Positions 11,565 through 21,994 of a stretch of DNA of 60,705 nucleotides are shown piece by piece (position 1 is the stretch's first letter; each line of letters starts with the position of its first letter). Both the position numbers and the translations under genes were made by a program. Location of the stretch: the NCBI GenBank assembly GCA_013365325.1, contig JABVXV010000358.1:1-60705 (forward strand). The letters are read 5' to 3'. Source of the DNA: Dipetalonema caudispina (taxonomy: Eukaryota; Nematoda; Chromadorea; Rhabditida; Onchocercidae). The notes beneath the pieces are model-generated. The model was not told the DNA's origin and did no database searches. It was given only the letters and a program-made list of their open reading frames with translations.

Positions 11565-14500
11565 TTATAGATTTTTGGCACTAAATTCACTCCATTTCTT
11601 AGCAAAATACCTTGCAATTTCCATAGGTATTGGAATAACAATGGTAGAATTATGTTCCGCTGCTACATGTGTTAAAGTTTGCAAATATCGAAGTTGCAAT
11701 GAAACACTACTTGAACCAATTGTTGATGCAGCTTCAGCTAATGACCTGAAATCTAATTATTAAAGTCATTCTTCATTCTTTTTTCTTCTATATTTATTTA
11801 TACCTGGAATATATATTTATATGAAATTATTTCATGCATAAAATAAGTATGAGTTAGAAAATATGGGAGAAAATTTAATTTAAAAAAAATTTAACCAAAA
11901 AAGAAAAATTAGCCTAAGATGAAAAACTAGCCAAGATGCTTGACGTTCACCATCAGCAAGAAGAATAAGTGAACGAGCATCACGAGCTGCACCAGCTTCA
12001 GCAGCCATTGATCTCATTAATTGATAAGGTAAACGGATATCTTTAATTTCAACTCGTTGAACATGAACACCCCATGGTTCAGTTCCTTCTTCCAAAACTT
12101 TTTCAATCACCTAAAGTATGATTAAAATTAAGCTTATCAAATTAATATTATTAATTAGGGTTCCTTTTTTTTTTCCTCCATTTGATTTGAAATTATTAAA
12201 TATTAAAATTGATTTAATTTGAAAGAAATTTACCGAAAAATTTTAAAAAGTTTTATTTACAAGTACAAATGAATAGACTTGATGAAAAGTAAACAAAATT
12301 ATTGTAAAATGGAATTAATTAGTGATAAATATTAGAATTTCAAATTTGTTTTTAAATTAATTAATAACAAATAACAAACATTAGCAATGTTATCTCGTTC
12401 GCTAAGCATTTCACTAAGTGTTCGTGTACCAAGCACATTTCGAAGTGTTGTTTGAGCAAGAAGTTTCGTACTAAATTGTGCATCGTTTACATTTGTTACA
12501 GATATTACTGGATTATTAATCCGGAAATAGATTACTGCTTCTACGGATACCGTAACCGAATCTCGACTAAGAATTTCTTGTGGCGGTACATCAAATGATA
12601 AAACTCGTAAATCCACCTGTAAATTACATTTAATACTATAATAGGTAAATAAAAATAAATTAACCGATCATTTATCAGAGCTAGAAAATAAAGAGAGATT
12701 TGGTATTTATTTCTTTATAAAGTTGCAAAATTTATTGAAAAATTTGTTGAAAAGTTTTACTGTGATTTGAATTTGATTGAAAGTTTTGCAGATCATATTT
12801 GATATGAAACAAAATTACTGGATATTTCAACTAATATCTGATTTGGAATGGAAATAAAATTTGGAAAATTAAATTTTGGAAGGTATAAAATTTCGAATTG
12901 AAATGAATAAATTAAATGATTCATACAACATGAAATGTATCAATGCAAGGCATGATAAAAAATAATCCTGGTCCTTTGGTTCCACCACTAATAAGGCGTC
13001 CAAGTCGCATAACTACCGCTCGTTCATATTCCCTGTAATTACATATTTATTTCAATTGAAATTTGAAATGAAATGAAATGTATTACGAAATTTTTTAAAA
13101 CGTATGAATTACATTAAATTTAGAAATTTTATTCATTTTTATTCATTGCAACTACTAAACAATAATATGAGCAAATGGGATTTTTTTTTTTTGAAATAAT
13201 TACTTTTAATTAAGTTATGTTTTGATAAATAACTCAAATTGTTAGAAATTCACAAACCTGATTATTTTAAAACAAAATGGCAAACAAAATGGGAAAGTGA
13301 TCACTACAAGTATCACTGAAAGTACATAAAGGCATGATGATATAAAAGGCGCTTTCTCCTGAAATTGTTTATATTTACAATAAATATTACTATATAAAAA
13401 ATGGAATTCATTTTACTTGAAATCATTATTAAAATTAATGTCTGAACTGGGAAAAAATCGATTTAAGATATTAATCATCGAACCAAAAATGATACAACCG
13501 GTAAAACCGTTACAGCTGATTCCACGGGTAGGCATCTTAAATCGCTTTTCTAATCGGATATCGGCCGTTAGTATAATATATATATTAATTTGGTGCAGAA
13601 GCAATTACATTTTCGAACTGTGAATTTCAAATTATCCCAACTGCGTTTAGAATCTTTTTATTAATGAAAATATTAACTTTGACAAATAATACATTGTTGC
13701 GAGTAAGAACTAAGTTTGTTTATTATTGCAGCATAGCAATTCGTATTTTGAGTTATTTTCTGTTTTTTGCTAATTGTGAAAACCTGTCGAAATTGGTGAT
13801 GACAACTGAGGAAGTGATGGATAAATTATATTAGTATGGCTAATGAGGCACAATTGAGAAGATTAATTTGCTCAATTTTGAAGCGCTAATTACTTGACGT
13901 TTTGTTAGACGTTGCCGTTGCAGCAAAACTGAGTTTTTTTTGTTCACCGATGTCGGATGAAGACAGAAAAGTCTTCATCTCATCGATTTTGTTGTGCAAA
14001 CTTCTCAGATATGACAGTTTCACTTGGGATTCAGAAACTTGAAGTGAGACAAGTGATCAAACAGTGATAACCAATGACCTCTTCCTTCTACAACTTCAAA
14101 TTTGAGAAGCGTTTTTAAGTTTCTCCGCTTTATCACTGTTATAGTTGTTGTTGTCATACGTCTTCGGATGTCATAATATCATCAAAAAATGATTCATTAC
14201 TGCTATGTAATTAACAAAAATTAGCGTCAAAACGTTTCGTTGATTTTTATGATTCTTTCATCTTTCCAATTTATTTAAAATGTTGAATGACTTATGAGTT
14301 GTTGTTGTTGTTGTTGTTGTTAGGTTGCGCATCAATACAAAAAAAAAAGATGTTTAACAGTACAAAAATCGCAATTACTTTTGCACCAATCTAATATACA
14401 TATATTTCTTTTTCGTGTATGATAAAAAATTTTAAAAACTACACAAATAAATTTTTTCGTTATTTCTAAAATGACAAACATTCTATGGTAATATCAACCA

Positions 14501-16748
14501 TATCGTATCTAATTTGTCTAATTTATCAGAAATATTCAAATATTATAATTGTATTGATATGATTTTCAAAAAGTTTTTGACTTTCAAAATTTTAATTGAT
14601 TTGATAGAAATTTTTTTCATACAAATATTAAAAATATCTAACAACCTTGGTATCACCAAGTAAATGACGAGTTCGAATAAGCCAACTTTGTGATCGTGCT
14701 CGAACTGGTATCTTTTCGATCAAATCCTAAACTAGGCTCAAAAATAGTATGCAAATATATTGTTAGAATGATATATTAGTAGGCTCTTTTTTTCATCTTT
14801 ATCTTCTATTTCAATATTTTTCAGACAAATTCCAATTTAATTCTATAGATTAAATGCTATTTATGACTTCTGCATTTATGTTCAGGCAGTGTTGGAGCAT
14901 AATATTCTATTAAGCCATAGAAAACTTGTTTGTTTCGCCTAATAAAAAGCAAAAATTAAGTTATATTAAGCATATTGATTGATCTAATCAAAAAATTCGA
15001 AAATTATCGATTAGACTAATTAAAAAATTCCAAACTTATCGGTTAGCTTGATGAAGATTAATACATAAACAATATCTTTTTTTATACATTCAAATTTATC
15101 TTTCATAGTTTCGAAATGAATAATAAGAAAAAATAACTTTGTTTTATTTTTAAAATGAAATTATGTTTTACTTATATAATCAATTAATGTAATTAATGAG
15201 AAGGAAAAAAAAAAAAAAAGAAAAGGATGTGAATAATCTGTAGGGAATAATCTATTTTTGGCTTTTTTATAATTATTACTAATTGCATATTAGTAAAGAT
15301 TATCAAAAAGGTTGGCTAAATTGTGGAAAACAAACGTACATAGATCTCTTGGGAAATTTTTGAGATATTTCAAATTATTGATTGAACAGAAATAGTATAA
15401 TCGTTGATGAAACTAGAAAAGTCAATGCATATATATACAACTATTCTCTCAACTATCATAAATAAGAGAAAATAATGTTGAAATTAGCATAAAATTATAA
15501 ATAAACTTCTGTTTAATTACAAATAACTCCAAAAATTTTGCTGTCAAAAAAGAAAAAAAAAATTTTATTTTGAAAAACTTTTTTACTATTAAAATTTTTC
15601 AAATATATTATTAAACAATAATTTTTTTTTTTATTTTTCCTTTTTTTTTTTTTACTACAATTGGAAAAGTTGAATATTTGCAATTAGTAAATAACAAAAT
15701 AATGGCTAAATAATGATGAAATAGTTATAAGTTTTTTTTTTTTTTTTTTTTTTTTGAAATAACATTTCTTTCATTCAAACAATGATTTGTTTTCACTGAA
15801 TATTTCGTATGAAAAAGAAAAGAAAAGAAAAGTTGGTCTCTTGAGAGTAATTTTAAGCTAAAAAAAAAAAAAAATGCGCAATTCGTTTTTCTTTTTTTTG
15901 TTCTTTAGTTGAAAAGAAAAAAAAAATCAGTGACAATTGGAAAATTTTTAAGAATAGCAATTAAATTTTTTGCTTATGCAAAATTAATCTACAGATATAC
16001 AAAAAACAAAAACTTTTTTTTTCATCAAATTTTTTTTTTTTTTCTTTTAAAAAGGAAAATATTCAAGTGTTTATTTATTTACTTTATGCAGAAGTTTTTT
16101 TTTTTTTTTTTAAATTACGTAAACTGATAATTTTGCCATTTTAGACGTTTGATATATATTAACAAATATTCTAAAATGCGTCATTTGGATCACAAAAAAA
16201 AAAAAAAAAAAATAGGAAAAGAATCTATTAAATGAAGATTCTCTATTATACCATAATCTGCCTATATATATATAAAGAGAGAGAAAGAGAAAGAGAGGGA
16301 GAGAGAGAGAGAAAGATGAAGAGCATAAATATGGATGAATTAATTGTTCAAAAAAAAAAGTTAAAAAATAGGTTGAGAATGAAAGTTTCCTTACTTCCAT
16401 CCATCGATTTTCAGCATCTTTTGAATTAAATTCATGGAATAATTTTTGCTTTCGTGATTTTAATCGTTTGATTGATGATTGCGGAAATGATTGTAATCGT
16501 GATTGTGCTAGTGATAATGATGATGATGATGATAGTTGCCGTGGTAATGGTGATGATGGTATTGATGATGCTGATAATGGTAGTGATAATGGTAATTGTG
16601 TTGATGATGGTGGTGGTAGTGATGATGATTGTTGTTGTAGTGATGATGGTGGTGGTGGTGGTTGTGGTTGTGGTGGTGGTGGTGGTGGTGGTGGTGGTGA
16701 TAATAATGATGGTGATGATGATGGTAGCAGTAATGGTAAATGATGCAT
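11565..16748 (-). CDS. Stomatin/SPFH protein with proline-rich N-terminus, 7 exons, 412 aa
   Basis: Integral monotopic scaffold protein of the inner plasma-membrane face; nematode members (MEC-2, UNC-1, UNC-24, STO proteins) modulate ion channels. Exons in coding order: 16395-16748, 14646-14726, 13258-13358, 12927-13032, 12380-12616, 11932-12110, 11565-11745. Residues 1-118 are Pro/Ser/Gln-rich, with runs of nine and five prolines, and end in a basic stretch (KRLKSRKQKLFHEF). A hydrophobic hairpin spans about 150-178 and holds the conserved proline (ITFPF, P168). The SPFH domain follows: EYERAVVMRLGRL, GTKGPGLFFIMPCIDTF, PPQEILSRDSVTVSVEAV, TKLLAQTTLRNVLGTRTL, EPWGVHVQRVEIKDIRLP, then LRYLQTLTHVAAEHNSTI. 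The first two exons join this gene by phase and by GT donors; they lack family similarity and are less certain. The junction 11932/11745 needs a GC donor (GCTAGT); a GT alternative shortens the conserved helix by two residues. Intron 2 hosts the dispersed 705-bp element. Which paralogue is unresolved. Confidence 0.93.
13584..14289 (+). repeat. Dispersed 705-bp element, copy A (in stomatin intron 2)
   Basis: Matches 57801-58505 in the same orientation at about 97% identity, judged by eye. It carries an open frame at 13589-13834 (81 codons, TAG) and, one base out of phase, a second frame at 13836-14042 that begins MANEAQLRRLICSIL, has a single in-frame TAA after 17 codons shared by both copies, then continues to TGA. 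I found no terminal inverted repeats, no LTR ends and no recognisable transposase or polymerase motif. The left flank (13413-13583) is also unusually CG-rich and may belong to the element. Class unknown. Confidence 0.9.
16508..16737. repeat. GAT/GGT trinucleotide-rich tract inside stomatin exon 1
   Basis: On the plus strand this is an imperfect GAT/GGT microsatellite, purest at about 16647-16698. On the minus strand it encodes the serine- and proline-rich head of the stomatin (TCA, CCA and CAA codons). The plus-strand open frames through it (16468-16750) are artefacts of the repeat. Confidence 0.85.
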
Positions 16749-18135
16749 AATTACAATTATTAATTGTTTAGAATTAATATAGTAAAATAATTTGGAACGT
16801 TTGGAAGAAAGCTAAAATTTGATTTGTTCAATTTTTTTTTTTTTTTTTTTTTTTTCGCAAAGAATTGTTATAGAAAATAATATGACAAAGAATGTGTGTA
16901 AGGGGAAAAAAAATTTTTTTAAAAAGCAAAGAAAATAAATAAACAAAATGAAATTTAATATGATAGAAAAGATGAAAATGAATTAACAATTCACGCTATT
17001 CAAAAAAAAAAAAAACGTAAAAACGTTAAGCCATCGTTTTACGTATATATGTATGTGTATATACGTGTGTGTGTACGTGTGTGTGTGTGTGTGCGTGTGT
17101 GTATGTAGGTGTGTATGTATGTGTGTGTGTGTGTGTGTGTATGTATGTGTGTGTGTATGTGTATTTGTATGGTGAAGAAGATGAAAGATGAAAGGAAATT
17201 TAGGAATGAGAATGTAACGATACTTGTTGGATAGGCGAAATTTTTCTTTTCTTACCACTTTTAACTAATCCTCTCATTAATCTTCCTTTTTATCCTATTC
17301 TTTCGTCTTTTTTTTTTTCTCCCTTTTTTCTTCATTTTCTTCCTTTCTTTTTCTTCTTTTTTTTCCTCTCTCTCTCTCTCTCCCTCTCTTTCACTTTTTT
17401 AATTTATTAAATTTAAATTATTAAAATTATTTTGCCATATTATATATTGCTATTTGATAGGAAAATTTATAGCAAAAAAAAAATTTTTTTTTTTTTTTAC
17501 TTTTCATTTTCTCTTTCTCTTTTTTTCCCTCATTCCTTTTCTGCTCCTATTTCACTCATTTAATATAACAAATTTTAATTTTGATAATTTCTAACATCAT
17601 ATATTACTACTTGTTGTTAGAATTTACTTTAATGTATCGAATTCAAATTTTTAAATAACTCCTATATTATGCATTATTATTCAACATTAAACTTTATATC
17701 AATTTTTTTTCCCCAAAAAAGGTAAAAAATGGTAAGCATTCGTTTCATTCTTTATATTAAAATTTTCAATTCAAATTTAAATCGAAAAATGATGGCAAAA
17801 AATAAAAACTGAAAAATGAAAAAAAAAAAAAAAAAAAACATAACGAAACTTTTGGATGAGTTGGAAAAACAATGATATTAATAAAAATAAAAAAAAAGAG
17901 AGAGAGAGAGAGGGAAAGAGAAAAAAAGAGAAAGGGTAGGAGAAAGATAAGGGATAAGGAAATAATGGAAAAAGATAATTTTGTTAATGAATCATCCGAC
18001 GAACAATAATTATTTTATCGCATGTCTTCTTTTTAAAGGTTTTCCTTTTTTTTTTTCCTTTTGTTTTTTTTTTTTTTTTTTTTTCTCTATTATGTCTTTT
18101 AAAAATGAATTTATCTTTTTGAGAGAGAAAAAAGA

Positions 18136-18167
<32 letters not shown>

Positions 18168-20349
18168 GGAAAAAAGAAAATCTTTTAGAAATAAATTCTT
18201 AAAATTTCGTTTGAAATTTTCTTTTTGTACTAAACAGTTGTATTCTTTGGTTTAATAACAATAGCTAAAATATATTTTCAATGCTTCAAAAAATGCTTTA
18301 AAATTTTCTATTCATCAAAATTATATACGTTATAGCTGACGTTTACATTTCATTATATGATGAATGGAAACCAATGCAATTATTGCTGCACGTTGCAAAA
18401 TATGAATATATTTCACGTATTTAACGTAAATTTATATATATTCTGTAAAGTTGATAAATAAAATTTATTTTAATATTAATATTGCTTTATCTTCAATCTT
18501 ATCAATTTATTACTTCTTCCAGTACTATCATACGGCTTTTTTTTTTTTTATCCCTTTTATTGTTTATTTTACATCTAAAACTCATGATGCATACGTCAAC
18601 AAATCACGTACGTGTACAGTATGTTATATATATGTAAATATAAATGAACTGAAATGCGTTTTTTTTTTTTTTTTTTTTTTTTTTTTCAGATCAAAACGTA
18701 GAAACAAAAGAATTACAAGATAGAACTATAGTTTAAAGAAAAAAAAAAAAAGTGCAATATTAGGAGTAAAATGAATAATTTATTAATATATTAGCAATTT
18801 TAATCTAACATAAATACTAACATATCTTAAAATTTTAATAATAAATATTAAAATAAAAATAAAATTTATGTAAAACAAAAGGATATTTAATAACAGTAAT
18901 AATTAGCATATTTTATTTTTCGCTGTTTTGATAAGAAATGAAATGCAAAAGATTACTTCCTAAATTTTAATAATAAATAGTATTATTGTAAAAATATTGT
19001 AATAATGAAATAAAATTCGAAATTTTTAAATGATTTAAAAGTAACAATGCACCTACCTATACATATTTGTTTCGAAAGGCTTTCTTCATTTATTTGCTAC
19101 AAAATCTATCATTAGAAAGATATTTTCAGCAAAATTTTTCCCACATTTAATTCTTCTAACTTTATATTTTTAATTGTAAGATTTTGAACAAAAATGCCGG
19201 ATGAACTAATAATGATTTATACTTTCCATTTCAATTATTGATAACCATCTTGTTCTACAAGAAAGAATCAAATTCTTGACCTTTTCAGGATTTTCAATTG
19301 TAACAATAAACAAACAATTCCCAATTTTTGGATTTTTTCATTCTTATTATATATTCACTAAAAAATTTTTCTTTCATCCAAAATTATGCAATCAAAATTG
19401 AATTCAAATATTATCAACACATCGTGTATCTTTTGATTTTATTCATAACAAAAATGAAAACAAATGTTATGTTATAAATTGAAATTTTAGTTATACCGTT
19501 TGTTAAGGTACTCAAGTAAAACCGATATGTTATCGGTAAATTGAAAAATAATTCCTGGCTACTTACACAATTGTTCATTTGATTATTTCAGTTTTAGTTA
19601 TATTTCTTGTAAAAGAATTAAAAATAATCAATACTAAAAGGAAAAGTTAGGGATGGACTACATGAAATAAAAAAGTAACAAAAGTACGCTGTAAATTAGA
19701 TTCTCTCTCTCTCAAAAAAAAAAAAAAAAAAAAAAAAGGAAAGAATAAATTCAACATTTCTTTTTTCTCTCTCTCTCTCTTTTGAATCAGTTCAAAATGA
19801 TTGTGGTACATTGCGTGATACCAATAAACATAGTATATTAACAATCATATGCTATACATTAAAAAAAAATTTTTTCATATATTTTTTTTGAGGAAATTGA
19901 CAAATGTTATTGAATATTGAAGGAAGGGAAAATCAACAAGATTTTATAATACATTGCCTCAATTTTGCAAAATTTCAATTTTTAAATTGACAAATAACTG
20001 TAAAGGTTGCTTGAAGAAAATAAAAGGGAAAAAAAAAATGGTCCGTTTAGATTTAAAATAGCATCGCTTTGGAAAATCAAATATTATGGTTACCTGTCAT
20101 GTTACTGCATTTTATACTGTTATCAATAAAATTATTTGAAAGATAACATTTCATTGTTTCATCATTGAGAAAACTTTTGTAAGAGGAAAAACTAATAAAC
20201 ATATGAAATAAACCGGCAACAAATAACAACTGACACAAGCTTCGTTAAAATGTTCAATGTAGCAAATTATACTACAATGTACAACTAAACGATTCGGTAA
20301 AATAACACATTTAAAGAATTATAATAGAGGTATGGAAGGGAAGTTTCAA
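16749..20349. other. Gene-free stretch upstream of the stomatin gene
   Basis: This region should hold the stomatin promoter at its left end and the Tim9 3' UTR at its right end. It is dominated by simple sequence: a (GT)n/(GTAT)n array at 17043-17166, CT-rich tracts near 17366-17393, GA-rich tracts near 17896-17930 and 18120-18172, and T or A runs near 16830-16855, 18657-18686 and 19716-19737. The open frames at 17981, 18451 and 19647 are built from these tracts. Nothing else is recognised. Confidence 0.7.
17043..17166. repeat. (GT)n / GTAT compound microsatellite
   Basis: Alternating GT with interspersed TAT and CGT steps over about 120 bp on the plus strand. It forms a spurious Thr/His frame on the minus strand. 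Confidence 0.93.
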
Positions 20350-21234
20350 CTATTTCAATCCTAAGGGTCCTTGAGCTTCACTCTGGATCAGTTGATGCTC
20401 CTGAAATCGTAACGACATCCTCTGAGTCATTTTTAAAAATTTATCAAGACAATTCGAACAGCACTGTTCTTCGGAGTTACTTACTGTCCTGGAATATATA
20501 CAACAGTTACTGTAATATCGTTGAGTAAAAAACAAATCTTGTATGGGTAAAAAAAATCAGCATAAAATTGATACAATATTAAAAATGACAGAATTATTAA
20601 TAAGACGAAAAATTTCGTCTTTCTATCCATTAAATCTTCTAACTACTTAAAGAAAAGAGAAAAATTATTTCCTTCTCGGAAAAAGGATGGAAATTTCCCA
20701 CTTATTCGTTTTTCTCTCTATTAACCAAAAAGTCATCCAGTCATCGAGTATGAACCGTGGGAGAATGTCAAACGGATAGTCTCATGTAACCTCACAGTTC
20801 ATTTGCATATTCGCCCACAACATCACATCAAAATCCGAAAGCTTTTCCTATCGATCTTGGGAGCAAAGTCTTTTCAATCTTTGAAGCAAACAAAATTTTT
20901 GCGAAAGGAGAAGAAAAAAAATATAGAGTGTTGAAATAAATAAAACTTCCTGATTTGAAAATATTTTCAATTTCTTTCCAAGATTTTTTCTATATAATAA
21001 TCTAAAAAAAAAAGAAGTTTACACTTCTTTTCAAGACTTTTTCCAAGTGTTAAATTTAAAAAGAAATTTGCGTTTCTTCTCAAGGATTTTTCTAATAAAG
21101 CTACAGAGAAGCTTAGCTTACCTTGTGGTAAAATCGGTTATGCAGGATGTGAAGCACTGTTCTGCAACAGCATTATATTGTGTCAAAAAATCTTTGAACG
21201 TTTTCAAATCTGTTTCTGTCGTATTTTCGACCAT
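20350..21234 (-). CDS. timm9: Mitochondrial import chaperone Tim9, 2 exons, 83 aa
   Basis: Small TIM protein of the intermembrane space. With Tim10 it forms the hexamer that carries hydrophobic precursors to the TIM22 inner-membrane insertase. Exon 1 is 21122-21234 (start MVENTTETDLKTFKDFL) and exon 2 is 20350-20488; the junction splits an Arg codon (AG/G) with good GT and AG sites. The twin CX3C signature is complete: CFTSC at residues 27-31 and CCSNC, followed by the Tim9 hallmark CLDKFLKMTQRMSLRFQEHQ. Length matches the family (80-90 aa) and no cleavable presequence is expected. A CAG at 21251-21253, 17 bases upstream of the ATG on the minus strand, could be a trans-splice acceptor. It lies 760 bp downstream of the aminotransferase on the same strand. 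Identification is secure. Confidence 0.97.
20750..20802. other. Stem-loop in a higher-complexity island of the Tim9 intron
   Basis: Bases 20750-20762 (ATGAACCGTGGGA) can pair with 20790-20802 (CCTCACAGTTCAT), about 11 pairs across a 27-nt loop. The surrounding 20690-20880 is visibly less AT-rich than other intron sequence. It could be a structured RNA or chance; no snoRNA box set was convincing. Confidence 0.3.
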
Positions 21235-21994
21235 ATTTATCGCCTTTAAACTGATCACGACAAATTCGCCCAAGCGCAATCCGCTAAACTGTCAGGATAA
21301 GAAAATAGGAGATCTGAAGATATATTAATTTTATTTTTTTAAAAGATGTTTTGAAATCAAAAATATTCCTTCCATTTTTGGGTCTGCAAATCAGGAAGGA
21401 TTTTATGTCTATCTTTGTGGACAGGATAATTTACTGTGTACTACACTACAATTTAATACACCATATACTACAATTTAAATTAATGTACTACACTGAAAGT
21501 TTCTTAAAATCTCAGCACCACCTTAAACATGTAAATTAATCACTACATCCAGTTGGAAACGAACAGAAAAGATCTGATAAAATTTCATTTGCTTTAATTT
21601 TTGGTTGAATCTCAAATCATTTCGTCACCATCCGAATACCTAATTTCACCTCAGCTGTTGTCATTCTTTCGGCATTTCCGGAACCGAATGCTACGAATCA
21701 TAATTCAGGTTTCGATTTGTATTAGATACAGGCATGAAGCTGTAGAGTAGAGAAGTTGATGTACCCATGGAAATTTTGAAATCATAAGCGTATGAAATAT
21801 ATTGACTCAGAGATAAAATAACTTTATAAGTGAACAAAATTAAGCGACAAAATCTCAAAGAAAATAAAAGAACTAACATGAATATTTATTAAATACAATG
21901 TGCTCAATTTTAATCTCAACAATTCGGCAACAGTTTTCGGAATGTAGTGAGATGCAAAAATGATCACAAGGAACACATTAATGTATCACTGATC
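21235..21994. other. Spacer between the aminotransferase 3' end and Tim9
   Basis: 760 bp separate two genes on the same strand. On the minus strand an AATAAA (21885-21890, seen as TTTATT on the plus strand) lies 105 bases after the aminotransferase stop and is a plausible poly(A) signal. The frames at 21351-21539 and 21691-21879 have no recognisable similarity. The spacing is long for a typical nematode operon, but joint transcription cannot be excluded. Confidence 0.6.

Noticed and set aside
13413..13623. Overlapping frames on both strands beside element copy A, considered as an extra stomatin exon
   Set aside because: The only donor on the minus strand (AA/GTAAAA) puts the next stomatin exon out of frame, and the plus-strand frame has no recognisable similarity.
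16110..16394. C-terminal half of the 212-codon minus-strand frame
   Set aside because: A strong GTAAGG donor ends the exon at 16395; beyond it the frame runs through GA-rich and T-rich simple sequence.
16468..16750. Two overlapping plus-strand frames of 91-92 codons (Asp/Gly-rich and Val/Met-rich)
   Set aside because: Both are translations of the GAT/GGT microsatellite; the minus strand gives a frame that splices in phase onto the stomatin gene.
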